A stretch of 64,000 nt of DNA. Source: Diorhabda sublineata (lineage: Eukaryota > Arthropoda > Insecta > Coleoptera > Chrysomelidae). The notes under the pieces were generated by a model. The model ran no database searches and had not been told where the DNA came from. It saw only the letters and a list, made by a program, of their open reading frames with translations. Positions within the stretch are counted from its first letter, which is position 1. Each line of letters starts with the position of its first letter. The translations under genes and the position numbers were made by a program. The DNA lies in NCBI RefSeq assembly GCF_026230105.1, contig NC_079483.1, positions 5,821,312-5,885,311 of the forward strand, in the 5' to 3' direction. This document shows positions 46,753 through 57,360 of the stretch, one piece after another.

Positions 46753-48086
46753 TTCTCCGTCAATTTTTCGCATCGCCTCTGTTTGCAAATCTGATGGCTT
46801 TTATCGTTCCTGCACGGGGCACAATCACCACAATTGTCTTTTCTTTGACATCCGACACATTCACCGCACCGTTTCCGCTTTTTCTTCACCTGTTTATCGA
46901 CGCTACCGCCACTTATATCCGTATCCATATCTATCGAACTATTAACGTGCATTTGGTGCGTTTTAAAACCGGCGGTACTCGATATAGCCGCCACTTGTCC
47001 CGAATTTTCCGAACCGATATCCATATTACTGGACGCCCCGTCACTATCCACCGAGCTTTCCAAACTCGAAGCGCGAATTTTCCGTCTTTCTTTTTTTCTA
47101 AAATCATTCCGCGTGGGCGAATTCATGTTACCGTTAATTTTTTTCTCGACGCCGTTATACAATCCGGCGTCCGTGTTGGTGTGGATTTGAGTCATGGGAT
47201 TTTGGAATTGGGTAGGATGAAGACCGACGTTTTGGATTTTAATGGAATCTTGTAAAGTCGTTAATTTGATATCCGGTTCCGATTTTAGTACAGTAACTAC
47301 CGTAGGTGATGAAATCAGTTGATTATTTTGGATTATAGCTCCGTTTTGACTGTTCAAAAAAGTCGGGTGTAAGGTATTATTCAAAGTAATATTGGTAGGT
47401 GGATGGGAGTATAATTGAATATGTCTTTCGTCTAAAAATTGTTGTTGAATGGAAGGTATTTCCCTAGCTTGTATCGGAGCAGGTACTAAAGGATAATTCC
47501 TAGCACTTAAAGTATGGAAATTCGAATTCAAAGTAGTTAAAGTATGACTTTGCGGACTAGAAGAATTAGGAGAAACTGGAGTTAAGTTAGTTAGAGTTGT
47601 TAGAGTTGGTTCTGTGGTAGTTGCGGTTTCGTTAAACGATTGGAATTGAGATTGGAATGAAGGTAATTTGGAAGCGCCGTTTTGTTGAGCGAAAGCTTCG
47701 GCTAAAGTATTAACTGGTGTCGTGGTGGCGTAAGTGGATGTGGACGCGTCCACCGGTTTCGATTCCCACGGTCGGTATTGCGGTTGAGATGTTATTATCG
47801 ATAAGGCGTTTTCACCTCGATCTAAAAGTCTAGCTTCCGTATAATAGTCCCAGTTTGATATGTCTAACAATCTAGCATCACTAAACAAACGATCTGATAC
47901 GGAACTAAAAGATCCACCGGAATCCATGTCGGCGGAAAACGTCGAGAACGGAGGTAGATTAGCTCCCGGTGGCCCTTCCTGTATGGTGGAACTAGGAGTC
48001 GCGGGTGTGGGGGGATACGATGGAGCTAGGGTGGTGTAAGCGGCCCCCAGCCCATCTGGATCCTGACTCAGGGTTTCACTCATCAT
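46749..48086 (-). CDS. Tet: TET-family dioxygenase, N-terminal exon with CXXC zinc finger
   Basis: TET enzymes oxidise 5-methylcytosine (and, in insects, act also on 6-methyladenine or RNA) in the nucleus; the CXXC finger binds CpG-containing DNA. This exon encodes 446 residues from ATG 48086. Residues 1-400 are Ser/Thr/Asn/Gln-rich and low in structure, with a basic patch (RKKERRKIR). The end holds the finger: KKKRKRCGECVGC, then CGDCAPC, and QICKQRRCEKL. All eight zinc-binding cysteines are present and the spacing matches TET1 and CXXC4/5 fingers. CXXC4/5-type genes are an alternative, but the coding continuing past a donor right after the finger favours TET. The catalytic Fe/2-oxoglutarate domain is not in this exon. 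An acceptor (TGCAG) abuts the exon at 48094. A 153-codon plus ORF here is a shadow. Confidence 0.85.
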
Positions 48087-48093
48087 ATACAAT

Positions 48094-48130
48094 CTGCATT
48101 GTTAACTTAAAATCATGGCGTTTTTGTTTT
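48094..48130 (-). promoter_or_regulatory. Possible splice acceptor before the TET exon
   Basis: The minus strand reads TTTTAAGTTAACAATGCAG|ATTGTATATGATG. A branch-like TTAAC and a CAG are present but the pyrimidine tract is poor. An in-frame TAA lies just upstream, so if the acceptor is unused, the ATG pair at 48086/48083 would still be the likely start. Confidence 0.4.
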
Positions 48131-48894
48131 CTAAACTGTCTTCTATAAAAAATAGTCATAGAAAAATTGATGTTTTTATTGTCATTATGGTAAACCTGAT
48201 TTTCCTCTGAGATTTGTATAGAAATTTTTGTACTTTTATTCTGGATTTTGTACTGTTATGTTTTCGTATAAAAATAGTACTTACTACTATTGTATTCCTA
48301 ACCTTACAAAAATAATATCTGAAAAGAAAAAATAAATAAATTTTAAATTGCCATCAATTATTATTAATTTTAAATATAAGGCCCGATTCATAAACTTGTA
48401 TTTATGTTTAATATTGCCGTTCGTTGGTGACGTTTTCCGTTTGATTTTCCTCACAAATCCTACACCTCTACAGACGTTAACCCAAAAATTTTACTATTCT
48501 TTTTGACATGCATATACTGCTTTTTGTTTTCGTGATAATTTTGTGTTTTTATTATAAAAAACAAAGATAAAAAAAACAAAAAAATACCGCCATACACAAA
48601 AAAAATAAAGAGAGAAATAACGTTCTAACGTCATACGTCAAAATCACGTGACAAAAGCAAACGGATGTGATTGGTTTTTTTCTATTGCTACGAACGTCAG
48701 ATTGAGATTGAGATTCACCAACAGCAAACGGCAACGGTATTTCAATATTTTTAATTTTGTAACTGCAAACGACAAACGAAAAGTCAAATTTATAAATCGG
48801 CTTCAAAATTTCTATCAGTTTTCAAAATAAACTTCGGTGTAAACGTTTTTTTAAAATATTGAAATTTTCTTAATCATTCAGAACTTTATATAAT
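48131..48894. other. Upstream or first-intron sequence, no exon seen
   Basis: AT-rich. Short ORFs on both strands are not supported. TGACGT/ACGTCA half-sites cluster near 48615-48650. Confidence 0.4.
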
Positions 48895-49535
48895 TCTTCT
48901 AATATCAATTGCAGATTATAAAAACCCTTGCCGACAATTTTGTTTGGTCTACCATAGGCGTACATACCTCATTTTTTAAATTTATTATTTTTATAAATAC
49001 TTTTAATAATATTTATATATTATGCGATCGACTCATTATATATTAACTTGCTACAACTGAATATTAAATTATAAAACGTAAATAGACGAGCAAAATGTAC
49101 CTGCTTCTAAGGGAGTTTGGTTTAAACAGGATACCAGCCCTTTTTGTACACCATTCGTCTATCAGAACTTCGGTAGTCTTTTATCCGACACAATTAATCT
49201 TGTCGTCATCGAACCTTGACGATTCGGAATTAAACAAATCTCACTAAGTCACGCCACTGCTTATCGCAGACCCGGAATATTTGAAATAATTTATGTACAA
49301 ACGCCTTCCGACAGCTTCCACTAATAAAAATGCATTTATGTTTAAGATTCGATGTTTTCATTGCTAAACAGTGGAGATGATCAGTCCACGTGGACTGGCG
49401 GTTTGTTAGATGTTTACTGAATTTTATTCGGGGAGTTATACATTATTTTTCATTTCTTTATTTGATATATCGTACGCATTTATGAAATATTGATCGTTCC
49501 TTGTTGTAATTGATATTAGAAAAACTATACGGTGA
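48895..49535 (-). repeat. Dispersed repeat B, inverted long copy
   Basis: Inverse of 19515-20015 with the same order of landmarks, including the perfect 16-bp palindrome CAGTCCACGTGGACTG at 49382-49397 and CACGCCACTGCTTATCGCAG near 49250. Lies within 3 kb 5' of the TET coding exon. Confidence 0.82.
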
Positions 49536-49639
49536 TTTTATTGGTTTTTTATTTTTTAAAACAGGTTTTCCTAATACTCGATACAGTGTGGTGTCTACAG
49601 TTATCAAATTTTTATGCAATTGATCATTTGAAAAATTAT

Positions 49640-50083
49640 AAACTCAGTTTTATGTACTTATTGTACGATATAATTTCCAAATATGGACGTCAAAACCATC
49701 GATTATTTTTTTTGACAACAACTTTTGATGAAAATATCAACAAAAATCCATTTTTAAAAAATAAAAAGAAACATTTTGTCGTTTCATAACCCCCAAAATG
49801 AAACTACCTCCACCCCAAACAATCACCGATCCGAACTGACACTTTCAGTTTCTGAATGAAGGTTTCAGTTTTATGTACACCCTGTATTGTACGAGAAATT
49901 TCCAAATATGAACGTCAAAAACATCGATTATTTTTCTTGAAAACAACTTTTGATGAAAATATTAATATTAAAAAAATAAAAAGAAACATTCTTATCGTTT
50001 CATAACCCCCAAAATAAAACTACCTCCACCCCAAACAATCACCGATCCGAACTGACCCTTTCAGTTTCTGAATGAAGGTTTTC
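49640..50083. repeat. Tandem duplication, 222-bp unit, two copies
   Basis: CAGTTTTATGTAC...TTTCCAAATATG.ACGTCAA...CATAACCCCCAAAAT...CACCGATCCGAACTGAC...TTCTGAATGAAGG occurs starting at 49644 and again at 49866. The second copy has TACACCCTGTATTGTACG, a small-element-like end. Non-coding. Confidence 0.92.
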
Positions 50084-50084
50084 C

Positions 50085-50400
50085 CTTTCTTGTGTATACG
50101 TTTTGCGATATTCGAGTAGAAAAAATAAGGAAAACTACCCGAAACAGTTTCCATTGTTTACATTTATAACGATCAAGTTTAGAGTGCGGGAAAGAGACGC
50201 CGCGAAAAGCGCATGTACACGTCACTAAATAACCACGAACGAAAGCCTGAAGCGAGCTACTACGCAGCCGTGTTCGGTGCGTAACGCAACGCATTTCCTT
50301 GTTGCCGGTCAGGTCACGGTCGAATTACACGTTGCCAAAATGTTGAAATCGTACAACCACGATACGAATACACGCGTTCAAAATTGTTAGTACAGTTTAT
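50085..50400 (-). promoter_or_regulatory. GC-richer, CpG-containing candidate promoter
   Basis: About 250 bp with many CpG dinucleotides (for example GACGCCGCGAAAAGCGCATG) in otherwise AT-rich DNA. It lies 2 kb 5' of the TET coding exon on its strand. A TATAAA occurs on the minus strand at 50163-50168. Insect promoters and first exons are often GC-richer than surrounding intergenic DNA, so this could be the TET first exon or promoter. That is inference from position and composition. Confidence 0.35.
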
Positions 50401-51255
50401 GTTTCATGTATTCATATTAATTAATAGCAAATATTGTCATGAATATAATTTTATATAAACACGAATCATTTTAATAATTAAAAGTTAAATTTTTAACGAT
50501 AATTATTATTAAATTCTAAGCGGCCATCTTGTGACATTTGACTGTTACGTATATTTACATTTGTAATATCTTTGAATTAATTCAATCGATTTTTATTGAT
50601 AAATATATTAAAATAATCATATTAGAAGTATTTTATTTCCATTAGTAGATATTCTTTATAAGAAAATCAACTGTTTAGACTGTATTTAATTTAGAAATTT
50701 CCGATACGGAAATCGAAAGTGATGGTTTGACAACGTTGCATTGTTGTTACTTTCAGTTTCGCTGGCTCTCTCGATTCTCTCGCAAAATTTCCAGCAGAGA
50801 CTGTATATATATATATATATATGTATGTACAAAGAACGTGACTCACTATCGAGAAAATCGATAATCAAAAAACATTTCAGGAACATCGTTCCTTTAGGAA
50901 ATTACGGACGGATAAAAAGATAAAAATTAAATGGATTTTTATACGGGGTTACGTTGATAATCTTTACATTTGGAAGATGTCAATTTCACATTGTTATGTG
51001 ATTTTAAATTATAGAGGGTCAATTTTTCAATTATTAAATTATCATACGAAAAGAAAGCCTCAAATTTGTATAACCCATCGTATTAGTATATATTGTATAA
51101 CCTGAGACATTTTAGTTTCAAATCTTTTTTCTTTTCCTGTTTTTTACACTTGTATCGCTTTAGTTTTATAAGAATTGATCTTTATTTATACATTTAAATA
51201 TTATATTATAATATTTACATCATTTTTAATTAATAAACTTTCATAAAGTAAGTGA
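50401..51255. other. Intergenic, short AT microsatellite only
   Basis: GTATATATATATATATATGT-like simple repeat near 50803-50825. No gene recognised. Confidence 0.45.
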
Positions 51256-51261
51256 AAAATG

Positions 51262-51670
51262 TAATTCTGGATATGACACAAGCACAGACTGCATCCCGGA
51301 CCAGCTCCAAGCAGAAGTCATGACAAAAAATCACCTGGATATGACTTAATCACAGGTAGCGTCCTAAAGCAGCTCCCAACGGAAGTCATCAAACATGAAA
51401 CAAACCATAGAAAAGCACCTGGTATGACACAAGCACAGGCAGCATCCTGGACTAGCTCCAAGCAGAAGTCATCAGAAAAAATCACCTGGATATGACTTAA
51501 TCACAGGTAGCGTCCTAAAGCAGCTCCCAACGGAAGTCATCAAACATGAAACAAACTATAGAAAAGCACCTGGTATGACACAAGCACAGGCAGCATCCTG
51601 GACCAGCTCCAAGCAGAAGTCATCAAAAAAAATCACCTGGATATGACTTAATCACAGGTAGCAACTTGAA
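51262..51670. repeat. Tandem array from jockey RT, ~151-bp unit, ~2.7 copies
   Basis: GGTATGACACAAGCACAGG lies at 51421 and 51572 (and a variant at 51269), 151 bp apart. Each unit consists of two related ~75-bp halves. One half reads PGYDLITG.VLKQLPTEVI in a broken plus-strand frame, which is the K.PGYD.I...LK.LP segment at the start of jockey reverse transcriptase. The array runs directly into the next part of the same jockey RT. Confidence 0.9.
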
Positions 51671-52035
51671 GCAGATCCCAACAGAAGGCGTCCATCTAAT
51701 AACAATGATAATCAACGCCATGCTGAACTGGGGTTATTCTCCACTCCAATGGAAAGTGATCCAGATAAGAAACCTCACCTCCAATTACCAGTTCGAGTGT
51801 TGAAACTAACATGCCATAAAGCGGTTACATACAGTTACAATGAAATTGTAGATATTGTTCTGCAACATTCGTTGATGTCATCCAAGCTTTCGGAAAGGTT
51901 GCTTTGAAGCTGTAAATGTTTTTATGGCAGAAAATGACACTCGCGCATTTGTTAACGATAAAATCTGGGATACCACGAAGCAGCGCGCCAGGATCAATTC
52001 GATATCGGCTTTACATAGTCGTTGGTTGATAAATC
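51660..52035 (+). pseudogene. Jockey-like RT fragment
   Basis: After the array the plus strand reads TMIINAMLNWGYSPLQWKVI (L..L.NA.L..GYFP..WK.A box). A later frame reads FVDVIQAFGKV (FLD..QAFDKVW box, Asp now Gly), and another reads NDKIWDTTKQRARINSISAL, placed where the thumb/tail region would be. Large deletions and frame changes separate these. Order and strand agree with one jockey-clade element. Confidence 0.78.
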
Positions 52036-52164
52036 TACATGAGCTTTAAACTCTTATAAAATCGTTTATGAAAGTCATTATTTCCTAACTAGAATAATCG
52101 AAAATGGTGATTCGAATGAAGAAATGAATATAACTAACAATTTTTGGACTTAATGCTAATAAAA

Positions 52165-52316
52165 AGCTCGCTCTTACAACAAGACAATGCTACAGCGTAT
52201 ACTGCAAATAAGATAGAAAAACTTGAATCCAAAGAAGATGTTGAAAATGCAGTACGAGAATTTTTTGCATCTAAGCCTGAAGAATGGTTTTACCAAGAAC
52301 TCGAAAAGTTTGCTTA
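52165..52316 (+). pseudogene. Mariner transposase C-terminal fragment
   Basis: The plus strand reads LLQQDNATAYTANKIEKLES, an HHDNA..H.A box (second catalytic Asp region), joined directly to KEDVENAVREFFASKPEEWF and YQELEKFA, then a stop. The latter is the S.E.V..AV..FF.SKP.EFY..GI.KL tail of mariner enzymes. The segment between, with the last catalytic Asp, is deleted. Confidence 0.82.
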
Positions 52317-52384
52317 ACGTTAAACTAAACTTGTGCTTTCTTTTTATATAATTATTTAATATACGAAGTGAATATTGGGAACCG

Positions 52385-54480
52385 ACATTCTTTATGAGAG
52401 ACACACAACACACCTTTAGACTCAAATTTCTGAAAATTCAGCTGGATGCTTCAATCATTTTGGCGTAATTGTGTAAACGTGCATATTTTTCCATTAATAT
52501 TTGAACAAGTTTAGAACCTCGTATTTCCAATACTATGAGTCCTACCAAAATCCAGATTTTTTTGAACACATAACAAACCTTTCGAAACAAATTTCCAAAA
52601 TTTCAGCTCGATGCTGCAATTATTTTGGCACGAGTGATTTTTTAAACGTGCATATTTTTTCCATTAATAGTTGAACAAGTTTAGAGCCTGGAATTGCCAA
52701 TACTATGAATCCTACCAAAATCTAATTTTTTTTCTACGCACAACAATCCTTTAAAAATAAATTTCCAAAATTTCAGGTCGATGCCTCAATTATTTTGGCA
52801 CGAGTGATTTTTTAAACGTGCATATGTTTTCCATTAATAGTTGAACAAGTTTAGAGCTTCGTATTTCCAATACTATGAATCCTACCAAAATCCAGATTTG
52901 TTTCTACACACAACTAACCTTTCGAAACAAATTTCCAAAATTTCAGCTCGATTCCTTAATTATTTTAGCACGAGTGATTTTTTAAACGTGCGTATGTTTT
53001 CCATTAATATTTGAACAAGTTTAGAGCTTCGTATTTCCAATACTATGAATCCTACCAAAATCCAGATTTGTTTCTACACACAACTAACCTTTCGAAACAA
53101 ATTTCCAAAATTTCAGCTCAATATTTCAATTATTTTGGCATGAGTAATTTTTTAAACGTGCATATGTTTTCCATTAATATTTGAACAAGTTTAGAGCCTC
53201 TTATTTCCAATACTATGAGTCCTACCAAAATCAAAATTTTTTTTCACACACAACAATCCTTTAGAAATAAATTTCCAAAATTTCAGGTCGATGCCTCATT
53301 TATTTTGGCACGAGTGATTTTTTAAACGTGCATATGTTTTCCATTAATAGTTGAACAAGTTTAGAGCCTGGTATTTCCAATACTATGAATCCTACCAAAA
53401 TCTAAATTTTTTTCTACACACAACAATCCTTTAGAAACAAATTTCCAGAATTTCAGCTCAATGCTTCAATTATTTTGGCATATGTAATTGTTTAAACGTG
53501 CTTACGTTTTCCATTAATAGTTGAACAAGTTTAGAGCCTTGTATTTCCAATACTATGAATCCTACCAAAATCCAGATTTATTTGTACACACAACAATCCT
53601 TTCGAAACAAATTTCCGAAATTTCAGCTCGATGCTTCAATCATTTTGACGTGAGTGATTTTTTAAACGTGCGTATGTTTTCCATTAATATTTGAACAAGT
53701 TTAGAGCTTCGTATTTCCAATACTATGAATCCTACCAAAATCCAGATTTGTTTCTACACACAACTAACCTTTCGAAACAAATTTCCAAAATTTCAGCTCA
53801 ATATTTCAATTATTTTGGCATGAGTAATTTTTTAAACGTGCATATGTTTTCCATTAATATTTGAACAAATTTAGAGCCTCGTATTTCCAATACTATGAAT
53901 CCTACCAAAATCCAGATTTGTTTCTACACACAACTAACCTTTCGAAACAAATTTCCAAAATTTCAGCTCGATTCCTCAATTATTTTAGCACGAGTGATTT
54001 TTTAAACGTGCACGTTTCCCATTAATATTTGAACAAGTTTAGAGCCTCGTATTTCCATTACTATGAGACCTACCAAAATCTAAATTTTTTTCTACACACA
54101 ACAATCCTTTCGAAACAAATTTCCAAAACTTCAGCTCGATTCCTTAATTATTTTAGCACGAGTGATTTTTTAAACGTGCATGTTTCCCATTAATATTTGA
54201 ACAAGTTTAGAGCCTCGTATTTCCAATACTATGAATCTTACCAAAATCTAAATTTTTTTCTACACACAACAATCCTTTCGAAACAAATTTCCAAAATTTC
54301 AGCTCGATGCTTCAATCATTTTGACATGAGTGATTTTTTAAACGTGCATATGTTTTCCATTAATATTTGAACAAGTTTAGAGCCTCTTATTTCCAATACT
54401 ATGAGTCCTAACAAAGTCCTGATTATTTTCAACATACACCTAACCTCTTGTTAAATTTTCAAAATTCTACGAAAGCTTCA
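52385..54480. repeat. Satellite array, 170-bp monomers, ~12 copies
   Basis: TTGAACAAGTTT recurs at 52501, 52671, 52841, 53011, 53181, 53351, 53521, 53691, 53861, 54029, 54197 and 54367: nine exact 170-bp steps plus 168-bp steps where GCATATG is shortened. Conserved parts include TTTTTTAAACGTGCATATG, TTTCCAATACTATGAATCC and TTTCCAAAATTTCAGCTCGA. Non-coding. Confidence 0.97.
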
Positions 54481-55300
54481 TTGTCTCTTATAATAAATGT
54501 TATTTATTTCAACAATAAAAGCCCGTTGAATATGACGGAATTCTTTGTTACCAAACATTGTACGAAAACCAATACGCATTAGTATCAATCATTTGGTCAA
54601 AATCAAAATCTAAACTGAATTTTCTAGCGGGAAAAATATCAATAAGACACCTGGGAAGATGGTCCACAGTTATCATTACATCGAATACGACAGCTGTTTA
54701 ATAGAAGCCACCCAATCACCTGGCCAACCCGGAACACAACATACTGACCGCGTCTACAAATTTTATACAACTTCTACATAAAAATTTCCCGCTTTTGCTT
54801 ATTTATTTCAATATTTTTATTTATTGATAACGAACATTTTTAAAATTTATAAAATCAAAATTTGGAGATGGATTCATTTTAAATAGCTTTTTATTATATA
54901 TAAATTTCGTATTTCTGAAACAATTTGGTTAAAAACGAAAGTTTTAAGTTGAAAAGGAAGAAATTTTATTCTATTAATTTTCATATTTATGTTCATAGAA
55001 ACTTGATAAATCTTTCGAAATGTGGTCAAGACAATAGAGAAAAATATACTACTCATAATTACAAGTTTTTTATTTTTTCTTTCACGTTTCAAGCCCCACA
55101 ACTTTATATTTTTACGTCGTTGTTTTAAAAACAAGCAATTGTATAAAATAATTTGGAAATTAAACCGGTTTTAAATGTACGTTACGGAAATTTGATAATA
55201 ATTACCATAATTTCAGTGACCGATATCCTTTTGAATATTTTCCAATAAATAAAAAATCCAACAAACCATGTGTAAATAAAAAAAATCACGCACTCTCACA
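54481..55300. other. Intergenic, nothing recognised
   Basis: AT-rich. Overlapping ORFs near 54874-55134 are low-complexity and unsupported. Confidence 0.45.
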
Positions 55301-55304
55301 CACC

Positions 55305-55570
55305 ACCGTTACGCACGTTGATTTCAACTGAGTCTCGCTAGTCGCTCATAATAAGTTTTTCGAAGCTTTCACGTCTCGCGCCGCATTTCACATCTGTCGT
55401 GCTTTTCGACCAATCGTGAAGCTTCACACCGAACGAACCTCGACGGCCAAATTCGAACGCGAAGTTCGGACAGTTTGGCGAGAGCTTTTTCCCACTTGAA
55501 TATTCGATATGACAACGGCGTGCTTTTGTGCTTTTCGCATATATATGACATTAGGAATCGTAGTGTCTGC
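55305..55570. promoter_or_regulatory. GC-richer CpG-containing block
   Basis: CpG-containing sequence (for example TCACGTCTCGCGCCGCATTT) in AT-rich surroundings, similar in character to 50085-50400. It could be a promoter or first exon of an unidentified gene, or part of a transposon. No transcription direction can be assigned. Confidence 0.25.
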
Positions 55571-55699
55571 CGCTACGTTTCACTAAACGATAGTTTAAAA
55601 ATACAGGGGAAAACCAAAAAGAAAATAGTTGTCTTACCAAACGTGCAAAGGCTACAAACTCGTTTAAATATTTTTCAAAAATACTGTACACTATATAAA

Positions 55700-56220
55700 A
55701 AAAATATTGTTAACGAACTCGTCCACGACATGAACCGTGAAGCCGAATCCGTTCTGTTATAATGGAAGTCTAAAATTCGGCGAATACGCTGGTTTGTTTG
55801 ATGTTTGTTTTTAAATGTTTTATTTGTTTGTTTTCTGTTTAAAATTTTGGAACTTCCTTTCCGATATATATATTCCAGCTTTTCAACTCGATATCGACCA
55901 AAAATCTTCAATAGGTCGACCCTGGAAAATATTTGGGCGATTATCTTCTTTCGGTACAAATGATATGTCGTGATACTGTAACCAATCTCTGTTTGTTCTA
56001 ACTTAGTGACAAGAAGTTAGATCCGGCGAAAATATTGTTAACGAACTCGTCCACGACATGAATCTTGAAGTAGGACCTGTTCAGTTATAATGGAAATCTA
56101 AAATTCGGCGAATACGCAGGTTTGTTTGATGTTTGTTTTAAAATGTTTTGTTTGTTTCTTTAGCGTCTAAAATTTTGGAACTTCCTTTCTGATATATATT
56201 CGAACATTTCCACTCAATAT
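55700..56220 (+). repeat. Dispersed repeat A, copies 2 and 3 in tandem
   Basis: AATATTGTTAACGAACTCGTCCACG occurs (in shorter words) at about 55703 and 56019, each followed by ACATGAA, GTCTAAAATTCGGCGAATAC and GTTTGTTTGATGTTTG. The two copies are about 316 bp apart. Confidence 0.85.
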
Positions 56221-56225
56221 TTACA

Positions 56226-56830
56226 AATCGCTCTCTTGGTCTTCGCTCTCATGGTTCAATTCACATGAACCTGTGCTTGTCGATGAGCTGGAGTAAGGTT
56301 TGGACCAATCGCAGTTTAGGGGTCAGGCTATGGTCCTGCCACCTTTACTTCACCTGTCATTGTACTTGATCGAAATTAAGGTGATGATTTCTTAATGTTG
56401 TTGATACAATGAAGCGTTCATCACGAGCGGCTGTGAATCACCTTTTGTTTGTTCCAGAGTCGGTTCATGCTCAGATCATCCAGGAACCACCTCCAATAAG
56501 CATTCCGCTCTTAAAAGCTGCAATCTGCAAATCGCTCTCTTGGTATTCGGTACAACCATGAAGGAATATTGTGGTCTCTTGTAATAACAGAACAGATCCC
56601 CATTGCCCCAACGTCCAATTTAGGTGATCCTGTACAAAACGCAGGCTTGCTTGCCGATAAGCTGGAGTATGTTGTTGATACAATGAAGCGTTCATCACGA
56701 GCGGCTGTGAATCACCTTTTGACTGTTCCCTATGAAAGGAACAGGTCTACTTATAACACTAGCACACTGTTCGAACCGCTGAGCGAGTCATAACCCATCG
56801 TCTGGCAACAGCACGTTGACCAAGTTCATT
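56226..56830 (-). pseudogene. Tc1-like transposase fragment with internal duplication
   Basis: Minus-strand frame 56698-56471 reads TPAYRQASLRFVQDHLNWTL, then GQWGSVL. This matches the R..RL.FA.EH.NWT..QW..VLFSDESR region of Tc1 enzymes; the catalytic SDE is replaced (LLLQETT). Downstream on the minus strand a ~270-300-bp part is repeated: ACAATGAAGCGTTCATCACG occurs near 56407 and 56679, and GCAAATCGCTCTCTTGGT near 56526 with a variant near 56226. The C-terminal catalytic region was not found. Confidence 0.75.
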
Positions 56831-57140
56831 TTTGATTGAAGAAGGCGGTTTTTTGTTATGTAGTATGCATCAAACTAACGCGCTTAAACACTATTGTTCG
56901 CACGAAATGTTAACAATTCATTTATTCAGTACTATTTTCTTAACCTAAAATTAACAAAAAACACGATTTAAACTTTACTTAAGGAGCAATTTTCTTCAAT
57001 TTTTACCCAAAGCTTAATGCTGGACGGTTTGATTGTCAATTTTGCGAATTTTTTCAAAAATTCTACGAAGTTGTTGTTCATTTTCGCCTTTACAACTCCT
57101 ATCATACACTTTTCTACTCAATATCGACCAAAAATCTTCT
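56831..57140. other. Spacer, nothing recognised
   Basis: AT-rich DNA between the Tc1 remnant and copy 4 of dispersed repeat A. Confidence 0.45.
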
Positions 57141-57360
57141 CGTGTTCTCGTCCACGACATGAATTGTAAAGCAGGACCTGTTCAGTTAGAATGGAAGTCT
57201 AAAATTCGGCGAATACACAAGTTTGTTTTAAAATGTTTTGTTTGTTTGTTTGTTTGCCGTCTAAAATTCTGGAACTTTCTTTCTGATATATATTCGAGCT
57301 TGTTTAGTGTGTTTAAATAGATTAAGTAAGTAAAAGACAGTGTGTATAAATTTATCCCAA
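57141..57360 (+). repeat. Dispersed repeat A, copy 4
   Basis: CTCGTCCACGACATGAATTG, then TCTAAAATTCGGCGAATAC, and GATATATATTCGAGCTTG to AGTAAAAGACAGTGTGTATA. This copy shares the far right landmark with copy 1 at 7612-7995, so the full element is at least 220 bp long. Confidence 0.85.

Noticed and set aside
46794..47255. 153-codon plus-strand ORF
   Set aside because: It is the antisense of the TET exon; its length follows from the codon bias of the real minus-strand frame.
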